From NCBI GenBank assembly GCA_026936335.1, contig JAPMXV010000051.1, positions 1-64,000 on the forward strand: DNA of 64,000 nt, written 5' to 3'. Below are positions 23,282 through 32,929 of this stretch, piece after piece. How positions within the stretch are numbered: the stretch's first letter is position 1; every line of letters starts with the position of its first letter. The notes under the pieces are model-generated. The model saw nothing but the letters and a program-made list of their open reading frames with translations, did no database searches and was not told the origin of the DNA. Position numbers and translations under genes: made by a program. The DNA is from Mantamonas sphyraenae (taxonomy: Eukaryota; CRuMs; Mantamonadidae).

Positions 23282-24857
23282 TCACTCCACAGGGATCCGT
23301 TTGGTCACCCAATGACTCCCATTGACCCATCTGCGCCGGTTGCGATTGTCAGCGTCCAGGAGCAACTTGCCAAACCATGCGACGCCCGCACAGCCTGTGG
23401 CCGAGTACGAGATGACAATGATCTCAATAGGCACCAGCGCACCCATGTACGTGATGTTTTGGTCGCCCGACGCCTTGGCCGCGAGCAGGGCGCCCGTAAT
23501 CAGGCCCGGCAGGCACGCGCACAACATGCTGAATGCTGCCGCAATGGCGTCCTCCCCTTGGAGATCTTCCCACATGGCAACAACCAGACAAAACGCACTG
23601 GCCCCTATTCCCGCCACAATGGGCAGCAGGATGAGCCACGGCGACATGCCCGGCAGCAACCCGTCCAGCCAGCACGCCCACACCACAAAGAACGTCGTGC
23701 ATCCTCCCATGGCCATCACAGGTGCCAGCCCGCCAAACACTCGGCCATTGGACACCTCTTCGGCCAGGAACCCGAGCGCTGCGCACAGATAGATGCCGCT
23801 GTAGCAGTAAGTCGGGATGAAAACGTCAACCCACGGCCAGTCCACCGCGCCGGCCAACCGCAGCATCACAAACACGGGCAACACCGAAAGTTGCGCCACG
23901 GCCAAGGCTCCACCGACAAAAGAAGCGCAGCTGACAAAGATGGCGACGCACCCGGCGGTGTTGTCTTCAAGAACAAGACTGAAGCCGACCAGGACCGAGC
24001 CGACCACGTGGAAGAATTCGATGGCCCCCAACAGGGGCGCAAACACCCAATACCACGACAGGTCGTCCAGCAGGCCATCGCCTTTGGCGGCAGCCAGAAA
24101 GAGGAAGGCTGTAAGGCCCCAGGGCACAAAGGACGAAACGGTGGTGCCGCACGCAAGTGCCGGGTTGTAGCAGCACATGTCTTGCCACACGGTGCGCAAT
24201 GCGTGTTTCCACGGCTTGTCCCACAATGCGTACTGCTCGTGGATGCGCTCCACCACCGAAAAGCGCCTGCGAAAGAGCGAGCGGTAGCCAGTGCGCGCAC
24301 TCAGCCCGTGTTTGTGTACCCTCGTCAGCGTCTCCACCACCGCTTCCTCGTGCAGGCCGTCCGCCCCTTGTGTGACAGGTGCAGGTGGGGCCTTTGGGAT
24401 TCCCCCGTCCCCGTCGTCCTGCAGCTCGTGCCCCTTTGAGTCGCTTGGTTTCCCTTTCCCCCGCTTTCACAGGCACCAGCTTCACATCCCCGCCCTGCCT
24501 GAGGGCATTGCGTGCTGCTCTTTCCAGCTGCGGTTTTTGAATGTCGTCCCAGAAGCCGTCGTAGTCTGGGTGTGTGTAGTGCAGGCGGTACGGCAGCCAG
24601 CGATCTGTGGCTTCCAGCGAGCCCCAATCCCGGTCCAGGAGCAGCGTCCACAGTGCGTCGTCCCTCCACACGCTCTGGTACATGCGTTTGCACGTCCGTG
24701 TCATTGCCGACACGTCGTTCACCTCCAGATACAGCGCGATGTTGTGCAACACCTCCACGGGCAGCCCGCTCAGGCCGCTTTCCACGTCGACATCGTCAAA
24801 GGAAAAGCGCTGGGCCTCGCGCACATCGATCGTGTACACCACTTGCCCGTCTGCCAT
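23282..24857 (-). CDS. F-box protein with multi-pass membrane domain (copy 2)
   Basis: The start at 24857 is MADGQVVYTIDV. The F-box follows at once (LPVEVLHNIALYLEVNDVSA, then RTCKRMYQSVWRD) with a conserved LLLDRDW element and a W-L-P stretch. The frame then shifts by one base at the C run 24458-24462; removing one base joins ...VPVKAG to KGKPSDSKGHELQDD and restores 524 residues. The C-terminal half has about eight to nine hydrophobic segments, with WYWVFAPLLGAIEFFHVVGS and DWPWVDVFIPTYCYSGIY as the repeated W..VFxP motif seen in copies 1 and 3. The segment before the first membrane span (DKPWKHALRTVWQDMCCYNP) has a close counterpart in copy 3. Function is inferred only from domain architecture. 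Confidence 0.8.
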
Positions 24858-24946
24858 GGTGGATGTGCTAATTGTTGGATGCGATGGCGTGCATTGGCAT
24901 GGCTCTCCCTCCTCTCCCTCTCTCCCTCTCCCTTCTCCCCTCTCCC

Positions 24947-26568
24947 TCACACGGCGTTGGCAGCACGCCCCAGCGGGTGCGTGCGCCAGGCGCGTCGCTT
25001 GCCGTTGAGGCCGTTGATGGCTGCGCCAAAGCCCATGCCAAAGGTAACACTCACAGTGCAGGCATACAAGAGGGTGGGAATGGCAATGGGCACCAGAGCA
25101 CCGGTGTAGGAGATGGCCTGGTCGCCCATCGTCTTGCCAGCCAGCAAGGCGGCCGTGATGAGTGTGGGCAGGAAGCCACACACCACGACACACGCCAGGG
25201 TGGCCTGGTCGCCCTGCGCGTACAACGGGTTGCGCGTCAAGTAGGCGGCCACACAGCACATGGTGGCCACAAAGCCCACAAAGAGTGGGAGCACGACGTA
25301 CCAGGCCGAGGCGTCGCCCAACATGCCGTCCAGGTAGAAGCCCCACAGCAGGAAAAAGGTAAACACCGACGAGACGGCTGTGAACGGAGCAAACGCCAGC
25401 GAATAGTCGCCATCGCCAATCATGCCACAGGCGGCACAGCATGCCAGACACCAGTAGGCTCCGATCCACACATACGCAGGCACAAAGATGAGGTGCCAGG
25501 GCCAGTCGATGACGCCCTCGAGGCGCAGCATCGTAAAGATGGGCAGCAGCAGGAGCTGGCCCACGCCAATGGCCATCACCGAGTAGAGAAAGACAGACAT
25601 GGAGGCCTTGACAGAGGTCGGGTTGGCGCCTGGGGCAGCTGCATGCCGGCTGCGGCTGCGCCCTCCTCCTGCGAATACTCGACAATAGCGTGGGCCATGC
25701 CAAACGAAGCTGCAAAGTGCAGCGATTCGGCCGCAAACAGAAACGGAGCAAAGACGACGTACCAAGACACATCGAGGTAGCCATCGGCCTTGGCTGCAGC
25801 CATGAACAGAAACGCGAGAATGTAGAACGGAGCTGGGACGCTGATGCACGAGAGGCAGGCGAGGTACGGCTGGTAGCAGCACAGGTTGCGATGGATGGTG
25901 CGCTTGGTGATGTTCCACGGGGTGTCGTACTCGATGTGCCGCTCTTCGACCTGGTTGGCCACCTCGTAGCGGCGGTGGTGCAGCTCGCGATAGACCTCGC
26001 GGGGCTCTGCGTTGCCCTCGTGCATGACTCCAAGCAAGGAGGCCACCTCATCGTCAATTTGCATCCCCTGCTTGTCCAGCTCGCTCTGAGGCACGCCGCC
26101 AAAAGCCTTTGCGGCCGACGTGAGCAGCGGTGGGAAGCTGTTCAACGGAGCCTCCTGCAGTTGGTCCTGGTTGTCACCAAACGTGCCGTACGAGGGGTCA
26201 TTGAGAAGTCCCTCGTTTTCATCCCCTCCATCACGTACGCCGGTGGCACGCTGCTCGAGAGTCGGGTCGTCGACAAAATCCCAAAAGTCGAGATTCTCCT
26301 CGCCCGTGTACAGCGTACGCAGGGGCAGCCACAGCTGCTCTGCGTGCAGGGTGCCAAAGTCACGGTCGGCCAGGGTGACGAAAAGAGTTTCGTTGGCCAG
26401 CAGGGACATGTACATGCGCTTGCTGGTGCTGCCGAGCGCCACGACATCGCGTATCGGCAGAAACGACGCCACGCGCACAAGCACTTCTTCTGGCAGCGAC
26501 TGCAGCTGCGGCAGACCCAATTCCACCTCATAGTCGTCGAATTCAGACACAGGAGCGGGTTGTGTCAT
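24947..26568 (-). CDS. F-box protein with multi-pass membrane domain (copy 3)
   Basis: The start is MTQPAPVSEFDDYEVELGL at 26568. The F-box is LPEEVLVRVASFLPIRDVVA followed by STSKRMYMSLLANETLF and then LADRDFG, aligned with LLLDRDW of copy 2. The pre-membrane segment DTPWNITKRTIHRNLCCYQP matches copy 2. The frame is lost at the GGGG run 25632-25635; adding one base joins ...AAAAGMQLP to PGANPTSVKASMSVF and gives 540 residues. About nine hydrophobic segments follow, with WYVVFAPFLFAAESLHFAAS and DWPWHLIFVPAYVWIGAYW as family motifs. Copies 2 and 3 are in tandem about 90 bp apart and are closer to each other than to copy 1. Confidence 0.8.
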
Positions 26569-26686
26569 CGCTGGTGCTTGCGGGAGGGACGTCGGAAAGG
26601 GGTTTTCTTGTGTTCATTGCGGCGCGACGTTCTCCTTCCTGACTCACCCACTCTTCACCCAACTCCTCCAACCCACCCGCACCCTC

Positions 26687-28261
26687 TCACTCTTCATCAT
26701 CGTTGTCCCCCACAGTCACGACGACGCCTGTAACCTCTGGCTCGTCGTTGCTCGCTGCTCCTTCCTCCACCACGGCGTCGTTCTCCACGCCAGCCATTGT
26801 CAACTTGGTTGTGGACGAGCTTGCGCCCTGTGTTTCCTCCTGCTCCATTTCGTTGTAGTGGGCGACGGCCTCTGGAGTCAGCATGAGCATGAGCGTGCAG
26901 ATCTCTCGCTTGTGCTGCTGCACATAGTCGTGCTCTTCTGCATCGTAGGCAAAGACCATCATGTCGCCGTGTGCATTGGCCACGACAATGTTGCTGTCGT
27001 GGAAGCCGCAGATGGACTCGTCACCCACGCCCGGAATCTGGTGCGAACTCCACACAGAGTCGGACCAGTCGCGCACCACTTCCGGCAGGTACTCGTTGAT
27101 GGCAGTGAGCACACTTCGCTTGTTGCGAGCCACAGTCTCCTCGCCACCCAGCTCCTCTTCCGAGAGGAGGGTAAACACGTGGCAGGTGCCGTGGTCGCTG
27201 GTGCAGGCCAACGCGGTGCTCGAGTCGTTAAAAGCCAACGAATGGATGGTGGCGGACAAGCTTCCGCGTCGAAACTCGCGTCGCAGCTCCAGATGCCGAG
27301 TGTCGAATACGCGAATAAGCGTGCCCTTGCGCGAGGCGGACGCCACGAGCGCGCCGTCTTGCGACACGGCCAGGCAAGCAATGGTGGACTCGTGTGCCTT
27401 GAGGCGCTGTACCTCGCCACTCACAGGTTGCATGAGCAGCAATTCGCCCTCGTGGGCACCCACAGTGACCACCACCGCCGTCTCGTCAGGGTTTCCGTTC
27501 ATGGCCAGCAAGCCCAGCGGGTTGTCGTTTGCCACAGAGCCTGCCGGCTTGAGGTCGTTGAAGCTGTACACATACACGCCGTCTGCCAGCGCCACGGCCA
27601 GGTAGTCCTTGCGCATGGCCACGTTGAGCACACTGGAGCGAAACTCCAGCTCCAGCAAAATGGTGCGTCTGCGGTCGTCCCACAAAAGCACCGTCGACGG
27701 AGGATACCGCGGGTTTGTGCCGCTGCCCACCAACGCCACAAACTGTGACGTGCCCAGCATTTCCACAACATTGAACGCTGCGCCGTCAAAGATCTCTGTG
27801 GGACGAAGGAAAAGGAAAAAGGGGTGGGCGGTGTCGCAAAACGTGTGAGCGAGACACGCCAATCCACGCTGAACCGTACACCGCGTGCGCCATAGTCCCC
27901 TGTATGTATCACAAGGGACGCTTTGTGTGTGTGTGTGTGCGTGTGTGGCTTGCATGGCCAACCTAGTTGGCCGCACTCTGGCCAAAAAGGTCGCCTTTGG
28001 CCATTTCCGCCACGTCATGGCCCCGAATGTGCCCAGCAGACAGCCACAGAGCAAAAGCACACGCAGTGCAATGCATTTTCTGCCCCAAGCAGCCACCCAT
28101 AGCCACGCAAACTCACCTCGGAAATACCGCTGTTTGGTCGTTCCAGACTCAAAGACGCGGTAGCCGTTCAGCGTGCCAGCCACGAGGCACGAGCCGTCCT
28201 GGTTGAACGAGAGGGACAGCGGACGATCGACAACGTGTTCCGCGTCCTGCTTGACTCTCAT
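26687..28261 (-). CDS. WIPI/Atg18-family PROPPIN, phosphoinositide-binding autophagy protein
   Basis: Exon 1 is 28261-28117 and exon 2 is 27795-26687. The 321-nt phase-1 intron has a GTGAGT donor and a pyrimidine-rich CGTCCCACAG acceptor and joins RYFR to EIFDGAAFNVVEML, giving 417 residues. The start MRVKQDAEHVV precedes LSFNQDGSCLVAGTLNGYRV, the conserved first blade of PROPPINs. The diagnostic REFRRGSLSATIHSLAF segment carries the FRRG motif that forms two phosphoinositide sites (PI3P, PI(3,5)P2) in a seven-bladed propeller. The family recruits the autophagosome lipid-transfer machinery at the isolation membrane. The C-terminal tail is acidic and probably disordered. FRRG rather than LRRG favours the Atg18/WIPI1/2 branch, but assignment needs a tree. 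The intron contains a TG-rich stretch. Confidence 0.93.
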   Translation of the reverse strand: MRVKQDAEHVVDRPLSLSFNQDGSCLVAGTLNGYRVFESGTTKQRYFRGEFAWLWVAAWGRKCIALRVLLLCGCLLGTFGAMTWRKWPKATFLARVRPTRLAMQATHAHTHTQSVPCDTYRGLWRTRCTVQRGLACLAHTFCDTAHPFFLFLRPTEIFDGAAFNVVEMLGTSQFVALVGSGTNPRYPPSTVLLWDDRRRTILLELEFRSSVLNVAMRKDYLAVALADGVYVYSFNDLKPAGSVANDNPLGLLAMNGNPDETAVVVTVGAHEGELLLMQPVSGEVQRLKAHESTIACLAVSQDGALVASASRKGTLIRVFDTRHLELRREFRRGSLSATIHSLAFNDSSTALACTSDHGTCHVFTLLSEEELGGEETVARNKRSVLTAINEYLPEVVRDWSDSVWSSHQIPGVGDESICGFHDSNIVVANAHGDMMVFAYDAEEHDYVQQHKREICTLMLMLTPEAVAHYNEMEQEETQGASSSTTKLTMAGVENDAVVEEGAASNDEPEVTGVVVTVGDNDDEE

Positions 28262-28327
28262 GACGGGATTTTGGTTGGAGGGCGCGGCGGTCGCAGGTCG
28301 ACCCACAAGAAAACCCCGCCCCCACCC

Positions 28328-28600
28328 ATGGTCGACAAGGTTGCCTTTGCGCGCCAGATGGTGGTGGGCATGGCCATCTTCAACACGCTGGGCAACTGCA
28401 TCCCAGTGACCATCGAAGTGCAGCAGGATGTAGTCCAGGAAGCACGTGTGCGCGAAGCGCAAGGGGACATTCGCATCCGCTCCGTCCAGGCCCTCTCGGA
28501 CGACCGCACGCGCCTGGATTATGACAAGACCTGGCGCGGGGTGTTTTCCACGTCGTGTTTGGATGAATGGGCACGCGCGGGAGTCGTCGGAAGGCGGTGA
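28328..28600 (+). CDS. Possible small gene of unknown function, 90 residues
   Basis: An ORF lies between the divergently placed Atg18 start and the metH stop. It begins ATGGTCGACAAGG after CCCACCC. Its codons have the strong G/C third-position preference of confirmed genes here (GTC GAC AAG, GGC ATG GCC ATC TTC AAC), which favours real coding over chance. The protein (MVDKVAFARQMVVGMAIFNT...) has one mildly hydrophobic stretch and no family that I recognise. It might instead be a terminal exon whose first exon lies upstream, since an AG-containing pyrimidine-poor stretch precedes it. The opposite strand is also open here as an N-terminal extension of the Atg18 frame, but that reads as antisense. 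Confidence 0.4.
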   Translation: MVDKVAFARQMVVGMAIFNTLGNCIPVTIEVQQDVVQEARVREAQGDIRIRSVQALSDDRTRLDYDKTWRGVFSTSCLDEWARAGVVGRR

Positions 28601-28662
28601 GAGACGAGGACGTGCGCAGTGCAACGCGAAGCAAAAAACCCCTCCATTTTTCCCCCTCCTCC

Positions 28663-30050
28663 TCACTCATACCCAAGAATCGGTGCCAGCCAGTACTCGG
28701 TTTCCTCGACTGTTGTGCCGGTCCTCTCGGCGTAGTCCTTGACCTGGTCCTGGCACACCTTGCCGACCTGGAAATACTTTGCACACTCGCCGGCAAAGTA
28801 GAGGCCTGACACGCTTGCGCCAGGGGTCATGGCGTACCCTTCCGTGAGCTGCACGCCCACAGTCTCTTCAGCGTTGAGCAGATCAAAGATGACGCGCTTC
28901 TCGCGGTGGTCCGGCTGCGTCGGGTATCCCGGGGCCGGGCGAATGCCCTGGTAGGCCACACGGTGCAGTTCGACCTCGCTGAGTGATTCGTCCTTTGCGT
29001 ATCCCCACGTCTCGGTGCGCACCTCCCTGTGCACCCACTCTGCTGCGGCCTCGGCCAGGCGGTCGGCCAGCGCAGACACCATCAGCGAGCCGTAGCCGTC
29101 GTTGTCTGCCTCAAAGGCCTCGATCATGGCCTCGACGCCTTCGGTGGAAGTGACAAAGCAACCCACGTAGTCGGCCACGCCCGAATCCTCCGGCGCCACA
29201 AAGTCGCTCATGCACAAGTAGCCCGATGCACGCGATGCGCTTTCGGCCTGTTGGCGCAGGCCGTGAAACACGTTGGCCACCTCGCTTCGGCTCTCGTCCG
29301 TCCACACCACAATGTCGTCGCCACGGCTGTTGGCCGGAAACAGACCATACACGGCCTTGACTGTCAGCTTCTTGTCCGCCACAATCTTTTCAAGCATGGC
29401 CTGCGCCTCGCCAAACACCACACGGCACTGCTCGCCCACCTCCTTGTCGTCCAGGATGGCTGGGTAGCTGCGCGTCGGGTACGTGCCTCGCAGCTCGTAC
29501 GTGGAAAAGAAGGGCTTCCAGTCGATCACCTCCACCAGTGTGGGCAGCGGGATGTCCTTGTGCACCGTCACGCCCAGCTTCGCCGGCGTCACCACCGACG
29601 CCTCGCTCCAGTTCATGACCGGCGCACTCGCACGCGCCTCCTCCAGCGTCTTGTACTTGCGCATGGCCAGCGAACCGTAGTGCTTCTCGCGCAGCGCCTC
29701 GTACTCTGCACGCACTTCCTCCACAAAGTCGTGGCTCAGGCTCTTGTCCAGCAGCGAGCTGACCACGCCCACGCTGCGCGACGCGTCCAGCACATGGATC
29801 ACAGGTCCACTGTAGCACGGCGCAATCTTGACGGCCGTGTGCAGCCTGCTCGTGGTTGCGCCTCCAATCAGCAGCGGGATGGTCATGCCCGCACGCTCCA
29901 TCTCGCGCGCCACCGTGCACATTTCCTGCAGCGACGGCGTAATCAGGCCGCTCAGGCCCACAATGTCCACCTGCTCTTCCTGCGCCTTGGCAATGATGTC
30001 CTGCCACGGCGTCATCACGCCAAGGTCGATCACCTTGTAGTCGTTGCAGC

Positions 30051-30096
<46 letters not shown>

Positions 30097-30240
30097 CTTT
30101 ACGGTAGCCATCAGCACTGTCCCTGCATAGTTGTGCTCCATCGCCTCGCCCTCTGCCAGGCCCATCTCTGCGCGCTTCTCCTCCTCCATAAACGGGATCA
30201 GGTGCGCCACGGCCTTGCGCATCACGCGCGCGCTCTTGAT

Positions 30241-30273
<33 letters not shown>

Positions 30274-30283
30274 CAGGTCACCC

Positions 30284-30315
<32 letters not shown>

Positions 30316-32777
30316 AATCACGTCCAGCGTGCGCGCAGAGGCCACGCGTGCCTCTTCCGCGTCCTCTTCCGCGTACTTGTCGATGCCCTTGACCAGCGCG
30401 TGCGTGATGCGCTCCTCCACGCTCCACTCGCGCCACTCCAGACCTGCTCCGCTTGCCTTTTTGTCTTCTCCGTTGGCCTTGACCTCCAGCGAGTACTCCA
30501 GCAGCGCCTCTGTTGCGTTGTCGTTCCTGTTCAGCAGCACGTCCTCGATCAGCGTCAGCATCTTGGGCTCGATCTCGTCGTAGATGGTGATTTGACCCGC
30601 GTTGACAATGGCCATGTCCAGGCCGGCCTTGATGGCGTGGAACAGAAACGCGCTGTGCATCGCCTCGCGGATCCTGTCGTTGCCGCGGAACGAAAACGAC
30701 ACGTTGCTCAGGCCGCCGCTTGTCTTTGCGCCGGGGCACACCTCTTTGATCTCGCGGCAGGCCTCGATAAAGTTGACGGCGTAGGCGTTGTGCTCCTCGA
30801 TGCCTGTGGCCACGGTGAGGATGTTTGGGTCAAAGATGATGTCGCTTGGCGCCATGCCCACCTTGGCCGGATCCACAAGGATCTCGTACGAGCGCTTGCA
30901 GATGTTGACCTTGTTTTCCTTGCTTGTGGCCTGGCCCTCCTCGTCAAAGGCCATGCAGACGACGGCCGCGCCGTAGCGGCGGGCCACACGCGCCTTGTCG
31001 ATAAAGTCCTGCTCGCCTTCCTTGAGGGAGATGGAGTTGACGATGCACTTGCCCTGGGCACACTGCAGGCCCGCTTCAATGACCTCAAAGTTGGAGCTGT
31101 CGATCATGAGAGGCAGCTTGCTGACCTCCGGGTCCGAGGCGAGCAGGAGGACAAACTTGCGCATGCACTCGACGGCGTCCAGCATGCCGTCGTCCATGTT
31201 GATGTCGATGATCTGGGCGCCGTTGTTGGCCTGCTCCACGGCAACGCTGAGGGCCTCGTCGTACTGGCCCTCCTTGATGAGGCGGCAAAACTTGCGTGAG
31301 CCGGCCACGTTGCAGCGCTCGCCGATGTTGACAAAGGGGATGTCTTCGGTGAGGTAGAGGGGCTCGAGGCCTGCGTAGGTGGTGTACTTGGGCAGGGTGG
31401 GTGGGACGCGCGGCTTTGCGCCGCTGCTAGCCAGAGCGTCGGCGATGGCCTTGATGTGTGCGGGCGTGGTGCCGCAGCAGCCGCCTGCCAGGTTGAGGAG
31501 CCCCTCCTTGGCAAAGGCGACGGCGTACTCGCCCATGCTTTCGGGAGTCTCGTCGTAGCCGCCAAAGGTGTTGGGCAGGCCTGCGTTGGGGTAGCAGAGC
31601 ACAGGCAGTTCTGTGTGCTCGGCCACCTCGACGAGGAACGGACGCATCTCGGCGGGGCCCAGGGCGCAGTTGAGGCCGACGGCAAAGGGCCTTGCGTGCG
31701 CAACCGAGGCGAGGAACGCCTGCGAGGTCTGGCCGCTCAGAGTGCGGCCGCTCATGTCGACGACGGTGCCGCTGATCATGATGGGCACGCGTGCGTAGCC
31801 CTCCTCCTCAAACAGGGTCTGGATGGCAAAGAGGGCGGCCTTTGCGTTGAGGGTGTCGATGATGGTCTCGACGAGGAGGAGATCGACGCCGCCGTCGAGC
31901 AGGCCACGCGCCTGTTCGAGGTACGCGTCCTTCATCTCGTTAAAGGTCAGCTCGCGGTACCCGGGGTTCTCCATGGACGGCGACAGGGACAGGGTCTTTG
32001 TGTGGGGCCGAGGGCGCCTGCGACGTAGCGTGGGATGCCGGTACGCTCGGCGACGGCCGTGGCCGCCTCCTTGGCCAGCTTGGCGCTCTCGATGTTGAGT
32101 TCGTACACGTACTCCTCGCAGTGGTAGTCGGCCTGCGAGACGGTGGTGGCCGAAAAGGTGTTGGTTTCAATGATGTCTGCGCCTGCGTCCAGGTACTCCT
32201 CGTGGATCTGGCGGATCAGATCGGGCTTGGTCAGCGACAGGATGTCGTTGTTGCCCTGCAGGTCGTGCCCGTGCTTCAAGAAGCGCTCCTGGGTGCCGCG
32301 GTAGTCCGCCTCCTTGAGCTCAAATTGCTGGATCCGCGTGCCCATGGCGCCATCAATGATCATGATGCGCTCTTCCATGATGCCACGCAGGGTTGCTTCC
32401 ACTGGGAGGGTGCGTGTGAGTGCGAGCGACAGGGTGCATGCGCAGGTGTCAACCGCGGCATGGATTTTTTCCACCGCACGAAAATGTTTGCATGCACGCA
32501 CGGCGCCGTGGACGGGCAGAGGGTGGTGGTGGGGCTCCCTGCGCGGGGCAGGTGCTACTTGGATGCGTGGCGCAGGCTGGGAGGTGTTTTTCCGCGCCCT
32601 GGGAGTGGTGGCTTGGGTGCGAGCGGCGCCGGGGAGGATTGTTTCGGAGCTCGGAAGCTCGCTGACGTGTGGCGGGATCCCGCGCAGGAAGTGGGAACGA
32701 ACGGCGTGGCAGGGACGGTGGCAGGTGGTTGGAATGTGTCACGTCGTGGTGTGGGGTGGGTACTTACGTTCCGCCAT
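28663..32777 (-). CDS. metH (MTR): Cobalamin-dependent methionine synthase
   Basis: This enzyme transfers the methyl group of 5-methyltetrahydrofolate to homocysteine through methylcobalamin. Exon 1 is only 10 nt (ATGGCGGAAC, 32777-32768). A GTAAGT donor and CCTCCCAG acceptor remove 366 nt, and exon 2 starts at 32401, giving [17 protein letters not shown]. The protein is about 1,249 residues after correcting a one-base loss at the TTT run 31996-31998 (minus strand ACACAAAGACC). That site lies inside GALGPT-(Q/K)-TLSLSPS, which is otherwise a normal MetH sequence. All four modules are present: homocysteine domain with DGAMGT and zinc ligands in VGLNC and GGCCGT; pterin domain; B12 domain with the DVHDIGKN base-off histidine motif and a preceding helical cap; and the C-terminal activation domain ending in PGYPTQPDH and [15 protein letters not shown]. 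The organism probably needs external cobalamin. Confidence 0.96.
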
Positions 32778-32929
32778 GGTGATGGGTGTGTGGGGATTTG
32801 GATGAACGGGCTGGCGCGAGGAGGAGGAGTTCAGCACGACTCAGATTGGAGAGTGAGGGGAGGATGGGGCTCGGAGATTGGGTTGGGAGTCTGTTGACGT
32901 GTGGGGTGTGGCTGCTCCAACGCAACAAC

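Noticed and set aside
29029-31299. 756-codon plus-strand open frame
   Set aside because: It is antisense to metH, which is unambiguous.
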